A DNA stretch of 64,000 nt from Olavius algarvensis associated proteobacterium Delta 3. GTDB taxonomy: Bacteria; Desulfobacterota; Desulfobacteria; Desulfobacterales; CAFBRK01. Of the stretch, positions 8,428 to 17,507 are shown one piece after another. Made by a program: the position numbers and the translations under genes. Below the pieces are notes generated by a model. That model did not search any database and was not told the DNA's origin. It saw only the letters and a list, made by a program, of their open reading frames with translations. The stretch lies in contig CAFBRK010000133.1 of the NCBI GenBank assembly GCA_903231505.1, forward strand, positions 124,001 through 188,000, in the 5' to 3' direction. Numbering within the stretch: the first letter of the stretch is position 1; each line of letters starts with the position of its first letter.

Positions 8428-11400
8428 TCATTCCCGGCTGCTGACTGCAAACGGCAATCGAACGGAGAAGGTGGTTCCCTGACCCAGCCGCGAGGTCACG
8501 TCGATGGTTCCATCATGCTCTTCAATCAGCTTTCGGGTCACCAGCAAGCCCAGGCCGGTGCCCTGGGTCCCCTTGGTACTGAAAAATGAGGTGAAAAGCT
8601 TCTGTTTTACCGCCTCGCTCATACCGGAGCCGTTGTCCTCGACCTCAAAGCGGATAAACCTGTCTCCCTCGGGAAGCGTTGTCACAGCAATACGGTGCAG
8701 CTTTCCGGGGGTGTCATCCTCCGCACAGGCATCGATGGCGTTGGAAACCAGATTCAAGAGACAGCGGTAGATGGTCCGCTGGTCCATCGGCACCTCACCG
8801 ATGCGGGACGAGAAATTTTTCACCAGCTCCACCTGTTGCTCATGGGCCCGTTCGTTCATAAGCTCGCAGACATCATCGGCTACATCATTGGGGGAGCAGG
8901 GCTGATAGTCGGGTTCTCTTTCCTTGGAATAGGAGAGTAAATCCATCACCAGATCGGACGTGCGGCCGATGTTTCGCTGAACCATTTGCCAGCCGGCTTG
9001 AAGCTTTTCGGCATTATTTTTATCGATACCGATATTGACCATGTAGCTGCCGCCCTTGAGACCATGTAAAATGTTTTTGACGCAATGGGCCATGCCGGCC
9101 ACCGTTTGCCCGATGGCCGCCAGGCGCTCGGCGCTGAGCAGTTCCTTTTCCAGACGCTTGATTTCCCTGAGATCGTGAAAAAAAGCGACAGTACCCATCA
9201 TGCGGTTCTGTTCGTGGAACATGGTGCCTGAGAAACCAACCGGTATGGGTTCATCGGCCTTTGATACAACCGATGCCTCCTGCCACGGTAAGTTCCAGTC
9301 ATTTTCGCCGTTGGCCACCAGACCGGAAAATATATTTGTCATTTCAGGCGGATAAAGGGCTCTTGCGTCCATTTTTCCGATGACCTCTTCCGCGGTGTAG
9401 CCGAAGATCTCTTCAGCGGCGGGATTAAAAATAACGATAATCCAGTTGTCATCGGTCGCCACGATGCCGTCGTTTGAGCTTCCAATCAACCTCCCTTGAA
9501 AATGCGCTCTCCTCCTAACTTCTGCCTGAAGCGTGGCGTTTTCAAGGGCGACCCCGAGTCGGTTTCCAATCAGTTCCAGGGCACGGGTCTCGTCGGGTCC
9601 GAAATGCCCGAGATTTTTGCTTGCCGCTCTGATAACGCCAAAGGCCTTTTTTTCTTTATCGAGGATGGGAATGTAGATCAGCGACCGCAGATCTTCCTGC
9701 TTCAAAAGCGTCATTTCTTCTTCACAGGAATCCGGCACATCCGGGAAAACGGCAATGTCACCCGCCAGCGCCACGCGCGATATCATGCTTTCGTCACCTG
9801 AGACCCTATTTTGGAAACATAACGTGTCGGAGTGGCCATAGGCGTATTGCAAATGGAAAGTACCGTCATTTTGAAGGAGGAATATACAAATGCCGTCGAT
9901 CAGGAATATATTCGCGACCTCTCCGATAGCGGCCCTAATTCTGTCTTCGAGGCTCAGCGCGCTGCTGAGGGTTGCGTATACCGAACAGAACGTGGCCAGT
10001 TCTTTGGTATGCCGCTCCCGTGCATGTTCAGCCTTTTTATCTTCCGTCTTGTCCCAAATCGTCTCGATAGCACCGACCACCTCGCCTTCAGGCGATTTAA
10101 TGGGAGCAGCTGTGAACCAGCACCACTTGCCGCCATCGCCCAGATTCGGAAAAAACACTTCCGCCTCATAGGCCCCCTCGATGAGCAGTGATGCACGCCA
10201 TTTGGTACCGTACAATTTTCCGATTTCGGTCGCCTCGATCTGGTCCAGAATAACATCCGCCATCGAGGAACGTTCTTGATCATAAAACGGTTTCCATTGC
10301 TGGCGTGTTCCGATGACGTCCCGGGCGGAAACGCCTGTCAGCCTTTCCAGAGCGGTGTTCCAGTGCGTCACCGTGTGGTCTTTGTCGATCACAAAGGTGG
10401 GTATGGTGCTGCCTTGAATGATGTGGGCCAGGGCGCGCTCCTTGGCGAGGGACTCTTTCACCCGGAGTGCCAATTCCTTATTTTGGCGCTCGCGTTCTGC
10501 TTCGGCCTCCTTTTCTTCGGTTTTATCCCAAAGCGTTTCGATGGCGCCGCTGATGGAACCGTCCGGAGCGGTAATGGGAGCTGCCGTAAAAAAGAGCCAT
10601 TTGCCGTTCTCGGCCATGTGGGGGAAAAACTCTTCGGCTTCGTACGCACCCTCGATGAGTGCGGATTTCTCCCACTGGGTGCCGTAATACTGCCATAGGT
10701 CTTCTTCAGTGACGCCCTCCAAAATAAAGTCGGCCATGGTGGCGCGTTTTTCAGCCCGGAAGGGCTTCCACTGATGATCCGTTCCGACCATCTCCCGTGC
10801 CGGATACCCGGTGAGTTTTTCACAGGCTGTATTCCAATGGGTCACCCGATGGTGTTTGTCAATGACAAAGGTCGGTATGGTGGTGCCTTGGATGATCTGG
10901 GACATGACCCATTCATTGTCAGCCAGGACCTTTCGGGTGTCATGGAAGTTCCTGTTTCTGTCCTTGTTGATGTTCTGGACAAACTCGTAAAATTCCTCGA
11001 GGAGCTCTGGAAATTCTCTCCCCGTGTCCTTGTGTGTGCGCAGCCTTTCGAGGATTTCTATTTTTTTGCCCTTTATCTTGAAATAATCCAACAGCGGCCG
11101 TGCCTCCTCGTAGTCCACCAGAAGGACCCAGGACGGTTTGCTGTCTTGAATCAACGCTCTGAGGCTGTCATCCCCGGTCAATTCGATGACAAGATGAAGG
11201 TCTTTGCGTGAAAGAAGTTCCCTGAAGTCGTTGGTGGTGTAGATGCCTTTCTTCCTGGCATACATCACGCCCGCCGCCTGCTCGTTCTTGTCGGCCACGC
11301 CAAGAATCGCCGGCTGCTTTTCATCCGGGGTCTGGAGCAACAGGGTTTCTAAAAGCGCCCTGCAGCGGCTGCCGCCCCCGATGATAGCGATGTTGACATC

Positions 11401-11436
11401 TTCGATAAGGTCAATCAGTGGTATCCTGGGTGTCAT
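8428..11436 (-). CDS. Multidomain sensor histidine kinase with Rossmann-like N-terminus, PAS-PAS-GAF-PAS
   Basis: Cytoplasmic sensor kinase of 1003 residues with no transmembrane helix. Domains: a Rossmann-like unit (about 1-130) beginning with NIAIIGGGSRCRALLETLL; two closely similar PAS units (about 175-310 and 330-465) sharing IPTFVIDK, THWNTA and QWKPF; a GAF domain (about 480-635); a third PAS (650-765); a HisKA region with phospho-acceptor His784 in MAHCVKN; and a HATPase domain with NLVSNAIDA, DNGSGM and GTGLGL. The repeated PAS pair points to internal duplication. No response regulator is adjacent. The ATG at 11436 is preferred over the in-frame TTG two codons upstream because a GGAAATTGG stretch lies just ahead of it. 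Confidence 0.92.
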   Translation of the reverse strand: MTPRIPLIDLIEDVNIAIIGGGSRCRALLETLLLQTPDEKQPAILGVADKNEQAAGVMYARKKGIYTTNDFRELLSRKDLHLVIELTGDDSLRALIQDSKPSWVLLVDYEEARPLLDYFKIKGKKIEILERLRTHKDTGREFPELLEEFYEFVQNINKDRNRNFHDTRKVLADNEWVMSQIIQGTTIPTFVIDKHHRVTHWNTACEKLTGYPAREMVGTDHQWKPFRAEKRATMADFILEGVTEEDLWQYYGTQWEKSALIEGAYEAEEFFPHMAENGKWLFFTAAPITAPDGSISGAIETLWDKTEEKEAEAERERQNKELALRVKESLAKERALAHIIQGSTIPTFVIDKDHTVTHWNTALERLTGVSARDVIGTRQQWKPFYDQERSSMADVILDQIEATEIGKLYGTKWRASLLIEGAYEAEVFFPNLGDGGKWCWFTAAPIKSPEGEVVGAIETIWDKTEDKKAEHARERHTKELATFCSVYATLSSALSLEDRIRAAIGEVANIFLIDGICIFLLQNDGTFHLQYAYGHSDTLCFQNRVSGDESMISRVALAGDIAVFPDVPDSCEEEMTLLKQEDLRSLIYIPILDKEKKAFGVIRAASKNLGHFGPDETRALELIGNRLGVALENATLQAEVRRRAHFQGRLIGSSNDGIVATDDNWIIVIFNPAAEEIFGYTAEEVIGKMDARALYPPEMTNIFSGLVANGENDWNLPWQEASVVSKADEPIPVGFSGTMFHEQNRMMGTVAFFHDLREIKRLEKELLSAERLAAIGQTVAGMAHCVKNILHGLKGGSYMVNIGIDKNNAEKLQAGWQMVQRNIGRTSDLVMDLLSYSKEREPDYQPCSPNDVADDVCELMNERAHEQQVELVKNFSSRIGEVPMDQRTIYRCLLNLVSNAIDACAEDDTPGKLHRIAVTTLPEGDRFIRFEVEDNGSGMSEAVKQKLFTSFFSTKGTQGTGLGLLVTRKLIEEHDGTIDVTSRLGQGTTFSVRLPFAVSSRE

Positions 11437-11442
11437 TACCAA

Positions 11443-11782
11443 TTTCCGATAACCGGTGAGAATGTTCCGGGCACAGTGAGATCCTTCGGGGGTCGGAAGA
11501 ACGCTTCACGGGGGCGTCGGGCGGCAGCGGAGAATTTTTTCCGCACATCCAAGAGGGGGCACATTCTCGTACATTTGTGTATCTCCCCCAAGTTGCTGGA
11601 TCATGTTGCGCTTCCGTAGTTTCGTCGGCGCATATCAGGTAATGCCTGACACCGTGCTCCCTCTCAGAAAGCCATAACCGCGCAAAGATTGCAAACAGAA
11701 AGAGATCGAAACGAAGCGCAGAGCGGATATCGTTCCCCATGAAACGGAACGCTCCGCCGGTCAGCCGCCACCAGAACCGATG
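11443..11782. other. Intergenic spacer, no gene recognised
   Basis: About 340 bp between two minus-strand genes. A 109-codon open frame crosses it but overlaps the kinase start, has biased Arg/Ser/Pro content and resembles no family I know. No hairpin with a T-run was found. Confidence 0.5.
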
Positions 11783-13870
11783 TTACAATAGTATTCTGGC
11801 ATCCAGCGCCAAACAACCTTCCCCTTCATGAAATATTCGGAGTGGATTTACATCGAGCTCTTTGATCTCGGGGAAATCCATCAGCAATTGGCTGACCCGG
11901 AGGAGGGTGTCGACGATAGCGTCGATATCGAAACGCTTCTGCCCGCGTGCCCCGAACAGGATCTGAGATCCGCTTAATTCTTCGATCATGGCGCGGGCTT
12001 CGTGCTTTGAAATCGGGGCAATCCGGATGGTTGCCTGTTCGAAAATTTCGACAAAAATGCCACCCAGACCGACCATGACCACGGGCCCAAACTGCCTGTC
12101 CTGTCTCCCGCCGACGATCAGTTCCCTGCCGCCGACCGCCATGGGCTGCACCAGAACTCCATCGACCACACACTCCGGGTACGCTCTATCGACGCAAGAC
12201 GCCATTTCCCGGTAGGCAGCCAGGACGGCGGATCCGTCCCGCAAGTTTAACTGGACGCCCCCGACATCCGATTTGTGAGAAATATGCTCGGAGATCAACT
12301 TCATGGCGACCGGATACCCCAGGGTATCGGCGGCTTTCCGGGCTTCCTCGGCAGTTGTTGCCGTCAGCGAGCGCATGGTCGAGATCCCGTAAGATTCCAG
12401 CACATCCACGGCTTCATCCAACAGAAGATCTCTGTTTTGACGTTGCGCGTTTTTTATGAACTGTTTTACTTTTTGATGATTACCGGCCAACACGGGTGCA
12501 ATCTCATTTCCCTCTGCTTGAGCGACCCTCGCTGAATGTTCGAAGTTCAGTTTCAACGCTCTGAACATTTCAACGATTCGGGTAAAGATCGGGAAATCGG
12601 AATCCCGCCTGATATCGGATATCTCCGCTGAAATCGCAGACAGATACACCGCCACCGGTTTGTTATACTGCCGGCACAGGGCTTCCAGGCGCCGGATCAA
12701 TCGTTTGGTTTCATCGTGCTCCTGCGCGACCGAGGTGTGCAGAAAGACCACCCCGTCAACATTGTCCTGGGGGAGCGTTTCCTGGACGATGCGATGATAT
12801 ACATCCAGGTCGAACAGATCGCCCAGGTCCAGCGGATTGGTCAATTTGATGACGGACGCCCGAAAATGGGTTTCGATTTCGCGGATGAACGCCTCCGGAA
12901 ATTCCGCCAGTTGGAAGCCGGTCAATTCGCATGCGTCGGCGGCCACAATGGCGTGGCCGCCGGAACGGGATATGATGGCCAGGCGTTTGTTCTTCAATGC
13001 GGGTAATCTCAGGGTTTTCATATAGTCGGAAAGCGTTGTCACATCCCGTACGCGAGTAATTCCGCATTGACGAAACGCCGCGTCCACCACCTTGTCATCG
13101 CTGGACAGCGACGCGGTGTGGGAGGCGGCAATATTCCGTCCCAGCTTTCCGATATTTGATTTAAATATGAGAATCGGCTTGGGAGAACGCCTGGCGGCAT
13201 CCATCAACCGCCTGCCATCCCGGATACTCTCAAGATAGACAAAAATGATACGGGTACCCGTGTCTTCGATCAGGTATTCGAGCAGGTCTTCAGAATCGAT
13301 GTTCAGCATATTCCCGGCGGAAACAAATTTATTGAGACCGATGCCGTCCTCTGCCATGTGGTTGATGATGCTCAATCCGACCCCGCCGCTTTGTGAAATA
13401 ATGGAAACATCACCGTCGCGGATAATTGGCGTCAATCGGGGGAAGGGCACACAAAATCCGTTTTCCATGTTAATGACGCCGATACAGTTGGGGCCAATGA
13501 AATTGATGCCGTATTTGGCCGCAATGGCCACGACCCGATCCTCGATTTGCTTGCCGTTCTCGCTGTATTCGCGAAATCCGGCCGTTTCGATGATCGCGGT
13601 TCGGATACCTTTTTGCCCGCAGTCCTCCAGCACGTCGGGGACAAATCTTGCGGGAACCAAAATGACCGCCAAATCCACATGACCCGGGATGTCCAATATC
13701 GATGTATAGATCCTTCTCGTGGCAAATGAGCCGCCCTTGGGACCGACAGCATAAACAACGCCGTCGAACCCGAAATTGACCAGGTTTAAAACGATATTTT
13801 GTCCAAGGTTGTCCCGTTTTGCCGAAACACCGACGACAGCGACGCTTTGGGGATAGAAAACGCTTTGCAT
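11783..13870 (-). CDS. ADP-forming (NDP-forming) acyl-CoA synthetase, fused alpha-beta type
   Basis: Reversible acyl-CoA plus ADP and phosphate to acid plus ATP, used by anaerobes for energy conservation from amino-acid-derived acyl-CoAs or for acid activation. The 695 residues contain, in order, a CoA-binding Rossmann domain (SVAVVGVSAKRDNLG), succinyl-CoA-synthetase-like domains with GPNCIGVIN and ISQSGGVGLSIINHM, and a C-terminal ATP-grasp domain (GYPVAMKLISEHISHKSDVG onward, with VMVGLGGIFVEIF and LDVNPLRI). The fused arrangement is that of acetate/acyl-CoA synthetases and Pat-like proteins lacking the acetyltransferase domain. Substrate is unknown; nearby genes do not fix it. Confidence 0.9.
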   Translation of the reverse strand: MQSVFYPQSVAVVGVSAKRDNLGQNIVLNLVNFGFDGVVYAVGPKGGSFATRRIYTSILDIPGHVDLAVILVPARFVPDVLEDCGQKGIRTAIIETAGFREYSENGKQIEDRVVAIAAKYGINFIGPNCIGVINMENGFCVPFPRLTPIIRDGDVSIISQSGGVGLSIINHMAEDGIGLNKFVSAGNMLNIDSEDLLEYLIEDTGTRIIFVYLESIRDGRRLMDAARRSPKPILIFKSNIGKLGRNIAASHTASLSSDDKVVDAAFRQCGITRVRDVTTLSDYMKTLRLPALKNKRLAIISRSGGHAIVAADACELTGFQLAEFPEAFIREIETHFRASVIKLTNPLDLGDLFDLDVYHRIVQETLPQDNVDGVVFLHTSVAQEHDETKRLIRRLEALCRQYNKPVAVYLSAISAEISDIRRDSDFPIFTRIVEMFRALKLNFEHSARVAQAEGNEIAPVLAGNHQKVKQFIKNAQRQNRDLLLDEAVDVLESYGISTMRSLTATTAEEARKAADTLGYPVAMKLISEHISHKSDVGGVQLNLRDGSAVLAAYREMASCVDRAYPECVVDGVLVQPMAVGGRELIVGGRQDRQFGPVVMVGLGGIFVEIFEQATIRIAPISKHEARAMIEELSGSQILFGARGQKRFDIDAIVDTLLRVSQLLMDFPEIKELDVNPLRIFHEGEGCLALDARILL

Positions 13871-14112
13871 GAGAAACGCCTCTTAATATTGTTCAGGTGA
13901 AATTTGCAGGAAGCACGTCCTGGGATGCTCGTCTTCTGTTGATATGTTATTTGCGAAGGATTAGCAAATCCTGTTGCGTCCTGACCCGCACATGGGATTC
14001 AGAGAAGACTTCCTATGGACTGAAACCCCCTGTGCAAGAACGAGCTGACGAAAGGTTTGTTCATCTATAAAATAGAGGAACATAAAGGACATCCCTATTT
14101 TTAAGGATGGCG

Positions 14113-14336
14113 GTTTAGAGCACCTGTCAGAATTCCGTTCCGATTTGTGGATTGTTGACGCGGTTGAAAGTTCTGGTGTCATCGGTATCGACTTCGAAGT
14201 TGGCCATTCTGTCTCGATTCCGATACCGATAGCGATACCGATACCGAACATGTCCATATCCGGACTCCCCCGAAACGGTATCCGGTTAACAGAAACTCAC
14301 TATGTTCAAACGGAACATATTAACGACAACCACTAT
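14113..14336 (+). repeat. Composite, internally expanded copy of the TATAGC inverted-repeat element
   Basis: The left part (GTCAGAATTCCGTTCCG at 14125-14142) and the right part (CGGAACATATT at 14311-14321 followed by ACGACAACCACTAT) match the two ends of the elements at 24510-24585 and 38113-38196. About 170 bp lie between them instead of about 40. The extra sequence contains a (CGATAC)n-like hexanucleotide run at about 14215-14247. The rest of the 13871-14418 spacer holds no recognisable gene. Confidence 0.55.
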
Positions 14337-14418
14337 GACCGCCCTAAAACATGAACCCTGGCATGTCGGAAAATAAGAGTTACTTTTTTTCATTGTTTAC
14401 CGTTTTAGAGCGGGAAGA

Positions 14419-15465
14419 ATGAACATGCCTCCACACATCAGGCACGGATGGGCGGCGTTGTGCGCCGTCCTTGTGGTTACCATGACAGCACATGCTTACG
14501 AGATCATTGCACCGGCGACCGCCGCGCGGATGGCACAGGCCGCTGAAACCTTTTTACAGGCGCTTTCGCCCGAGCAACGTGACACCTTGTTGTTTTCGTT
14601 TGACGATGGCGACCGCACGGACTGGCATTACGTCCCCAGAAGCCGGTCCGGTCTGGCCCTCAAGGAGATGACCCCGGACCAGCAGGAGCTTGCCATGGGG
14701 TTTTTAAAGAGTGGGTTGAGCCGGAGCGGCTACTGGAAGTCAACCACGATCATGACACTGGAGACGGTGCTGCGTGAGATCGAAACCTTGAACTGGATGG
14801 GTCGGGACCCGGAAAAATACTATTTTTCCTTTTTCGGAACACCGTCTGCGGCCGGCACCTGGGCCTGGCGGGTGGAAGGGCACCATCTGTCGCTCAACGT
14901 TACGATCGTCAAGGGCCGAATGTTCGCCACCGCACCGCGTTTTATGGGGGCCAATCCGGCCAATGTCACATCCGGAGCGCTCAGCGGTCTGCGCACCCTG
15001 GCCGGCGAGGAGGACCTTGCCCGCAAGCTTTTAATGTCGCTGGATCCAAAGCAGCGGCAAAGGGCCGTTTTTCGCGATCAGGCTTATAGCGATATCGTGA
15101 CCGGCAGCGATGAGGCGGTGTCGCCCCTTGACCCGGCGGGTATCCCCGGAGCTGATTTCAATGGCGCGCAGAAGGCGATGCTGGCAAGGCTGATCGACGA
15201 ATACGTGTCGTCCCTGCCGCCTGAAATCGCGCGACAGCGCAGCGATGTCATCGGAAACGGCGGTGTGGATCGGATTCATTTCGGCTGGGCCGGAAGCATC
15301 GAACCGGGCCGTCCCCACTATTATCGGATTCAGGGGGCGACATTTCTGATTGAATACGACAATGTACAAAACGGCGCCAATCATATTCACACAGTATGGC
15401 GCGATTTCGATGGTGACTTCGGCCGGGACCTTCTGCGGGAGCACTACCGGGCAGCGCATCCGTAA
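14419..15465 (+). CDS. DUF3500 family secreted protein
   Basis: Exported protein of 348 residues with an N-terminal signal peptide ending near THAY (residues 1-25). The DUF3500 pattern is clear: FDDGDRTDWHYVPR, a central GPDPEKYYFSFFGTP-like segment (RDPEKYYFSFFGTPSAAGTW), WRVEGHHLSLN, and a C-terminal YRIQGATFLIEYDNVQNGANHIHTVWRDFDGDFG-type block. The biochemical function of the family is unknown; the conserved His residues (EGHHLS, NHIHT) might bind a metal. A GGGAAG site precedes the ATG. A small lipoprotein gene follows after 62 bp and may be co-transcribed. Confidence 0.9.
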   Translation: MNMPPHIRHGWAALCAVLVVTMTAHAYEIIAPATAARMAQAAETFLQALSPEQRDTLLFSFDDGDRTDWHYVPRSRSGLALKEMTPDQQELAMGFLKSGLSRSGYWKSTTIMTLETVLREIETLNWMGRDPEKYYFSFFGTPSAAGTWAWRVEGHHLSLNVTIVKGRMFATAPRFMGANPANVTSGALSGLRTLAGEEDLARKLLMSLDPKQRQRAVFRDQAYSDIVTGSDEAVSPLDPAGIPGADFNGAQKAMLARLIDEYVSSLPPEIARQRSDVIGNGGVDRIHFGWAGSIEPGRPHYYRIQGATFLIEYDNVQNGANHIHTVWRDFDGDFGRDLLREHYRAAHP

Positions 15466-15527
15466 AGTCCCCGGATGAAGTTGGACCATCATACCTTACC
15501 GACAACCCATGGGTCGATAATCTGCCG

Positions 15528-15977
15528 ATGAAACGGACACTCCTGTTATTCAGCGTCATGACATTGTTTCTGTTCAACTGTACGTCGAATGGGAACCTCA
15601 AAATGCCGCCGGGTTTATCTCCCGATGACGTCGTTACCCTATTCAGCGAGGTCTATGGCACGGGTCGCCTGGACGACATCGGACCCTACACAACGGAACG
15701 TTTCAGGCTGGAGAGGCCTGTTTCGGTGTGGGTCGTTCAAGTCTGGCAGGAACTGCAAAAGCTGGAGTTCGAAAAGCTCGAATTTAAGATCGTCGAGTCG
15801 GACACCGATACGGCGAATAATGTCGCAACGGTTGTGGCCCAGGCGACGATACTGACTCAAGCCGGGATTACCCGGCAGCAGGAGGTGTTCATCCTGGTGT
15901 TTGAGCAAGGGAGATGGAAAATCGACGAGCTTTTCGTGACAGAGGAAGACGTCGAAGTTGAGGAACACACCCTGTAA
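15528..15977 (+). CDS. Small predicted lipoprotein with an NTF2/DUF4878-like fold
   Basis: 149 residues with a short hydrophobic signal and a candidate lipidation Cys18 (LFLFNC; Asn at -1 is unusual). The remainder resembles small cystatin/NTF2-like secreted proteins: an SPDDVVTLFSEVYGTGRLDDI helix, then strand pairs ending QGRWKIDELFVTEED. The function is unknown. It lies downstream of the DUF3500 gene in the same orientation. The fold call rests on pattern only. Confidence 0.6.
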   Translation: MKRTLLLFSVMTLFLFNCTSNGNLKMPPGLSPDDVVTLFSEVYGTGRLDDIGPYTTERFRLERPVSVWVVQVWQELQKLEFEKLEFKIVESDTDTANNVATVVAQATILTQAGITRQQEVFILVFEQGRWKIDELFVTEEDVEVEEHTL

Positions 15978-16291
15978 TCCTATTCTGAAAACATCGTGAA
16001 ACCCTGTTGACGTCCACCGGCGTGATCATTTCCGAATTTGTCTCGAAACCATTTCTGAAGGCCATTCGCCCCTCGGCCGCGAGCTTGTCTGCGGGGCTCC
16101 CAGGTCCGTGACCCACGCCCCCTCACGACATCCGCATTTACATCCATGCAGGCGCCGCTTTCGGCCACGCTCTTCCGTTTCTTGCCAAAGAAGCATAATT
16201 TCGGCATACAAAGACCCGGTAACGAATACATCCGGTTAATAACACGCAACCCGCATTTGATGTCCAAAATTTTAACACAGGAGGAGATGCC
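15978..16291. other. Intergenic spacer, no gene recognised
   Basis: About 310 bp. Open frames on either strand are short, low in family-like features and overlap the flanking genes. The last 20 bp carry the ribosome site (ACAGGAGGAG) for the MscS gene. Confidence 0.5.
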
Positions 16292-17152
16292 ATGGAAGAA
16301 CAAGCATTGCCCCTGGATATCCAGCTCAAGTGTATCCAGCGAATTGAAGAAATCATGACCAATCACGGCCAGGAGCTTTTGTTGAGCCTGATTTTTCTTA
16401 TCGGCGGTCTGCTTATCGTCCGCTGGGTAATGAAGCTGGTCCGGCTGGCGCTGGCCAAGCTCGTTAAACATACTGCCACCGCGGTAACCATCGCCAACGT
16501 CATCCATGTGCTTCTGCTGTCGTTTGTGCTCATTATCGCCGCAGCCGAGGCGGGGATTGAAATCCTGCCGGTGTTTCGCCTGTTAATGGCGGTCCTGCTG
16601 GTGGTTGTCGGGCTGCTGGTACTGTTCCGGCCATACATTCCAACACTGCCGTTTAGAGTCGGGCAGACCATAAAGGCCGCCGGCCTCCTGGGCAAGGTCG
16701 AGGGGACCACGTTTCTCAACACGCGGATCCGCACCTTCGACGGCAAGGTGTTCTTCGTTCCGAACACCAACATTCTAAATGACATCGTCATCAACTATCA
16801 TTACACACCGACCCGGCGCATGAAAATCGACATCCCCATCCGCTACGACCAGGATATTTTGAAGGCCAAGCAGGTGCTGGAAGCCGTCATGATCGAGGAT
16901 CCCCGGGTGAAAAAAACCCCGCGCCCGGCGGTCTGGGTGCTCGATGTGACCAAGGGGTGCATCCTGCTTGGCGGCCGTTGCTGGGCGGACAACCTGAAGT
17001 ACTGGGCTACCCGGGTGGATCTTATCGAAAAGGCAAAGCTCCGGTTCGACCAGGAGGGCATCGAGATTTCCTATCCGCACTTCGGCATTCACCATTTCGA
17101 CCGGACACCCGAAGACGCCCGGATGGAAGAGCCTGTTTTCGCCGGCGCTTGA
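16292..17152 (+). CDS. Small-conductance mechanosensitive channel (MscS family)
   Basis: Inner-membrane channel of 286 residues with transmembrane helices at about 27-45, 63-85 and 90-115, followed by a cytoplasmic beta domain. Family signatures are the FRVGQTIKAAGLLGKVEGTT segment, LNTRIRTFDGKVFFVPN and the C-terminal alpha/beta segment ending near HFGIHHFD. It probably relieves osmotic pressure. The third helix (FRLLMAVLLVVVGLLVLFRPYIP) is less Gly/Ala-rich than in E. coli MscS, so gating may differ. A strong ACAGGAGGAG site lies 7 bp before the ATG. Confidence 0.88.
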   Translation: MEEQALPLDIQLKCIQRIEEIMTNHGQELLLSLIFLIGGLLIVRWVMKLVRLALAKLVKHTATAVTIANVIHVLLLSFVLIIAAAEAGIEILPVFRLLMAVLLVVVGLLVLFRPYIPTLPFRVGQTIKAAGLLGKVEGTTFLNTRIRTFDGKVFFVPNTNILNDIVINYHYTPTRRMKIDIPIRYDQDILKAKQVLEAVMIEDPRVKKTPRPAVWVLDVTKGCILLGGRCWADNLKYWATRVDLIEKAKLRFDQEGIEISYPHFGIHHFDRTPEDARMEEPVFAGA

Positions 17153-17462
17153 ATCCTGGGAATGGGCACGGGTGATGATGGTGCTCGCAAGGGTTGAACG
17201 TGAAAGCGGGGATATCGAAAGCGGACGCGGCTTCTTTTGCTGCATCGGAAAAGATATCGAGATCCTGATCAGTCTCGAAATGGTCCGTCCCCGATAACGG
17301 GTGGTTGGGTAGCCCCCCAGGGCGAAATGACCCGGCCGGCTGGATAGAGTATGCATCCGCGATTCTCTACCTTGCGATCGGCCTGGCCGGCAGACCCTGC
17401 CTGGCCCCAGGAGCCCGGCTCGGAGCCCGCCACGAAAACGGCGGTTAAATTGTTCTCCTCAG
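17153..17462. other. Intergenic spacer between the mscS-like and deacetylase genes
   Basis: About 310 bp without a recognisable gene. It includes GC-rich stretches with several short inverted repeats (for example GGCCTGGCC near 17380) and leads into the REP-like repeat at 17463. Confidence 0.45.
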
Positions 17463-17506
17463 GAGCGACATCGTCGCGTTTCATAAAATCGTAGCACGAT
17501 TATATT
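17463..17506 (+). repeat. REP-like repeat (GAGCGAC family), copy 1
   Basis: GAGCGACATCGTCGCGTT followed by ATAAAATCGT and CACGATT. The same arrangement recurs at 45739-45783 in a different context. The GCGACxxxGTCGC core is nearly palindromic. This copy ends directly before the ATG of the deacetylase-like gene and so displaces any ordinary ribosome site. Confidence 0.7.
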
Positions 17507-17507
17507 C

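Noticed and set aside
11411-11740. 109-codon minus-strand open frame between the kinase and acyl-CoA synthetase genes
   Set aside because: It overlaps the kinase start, has no ribosome site and its composition is not protein-like.
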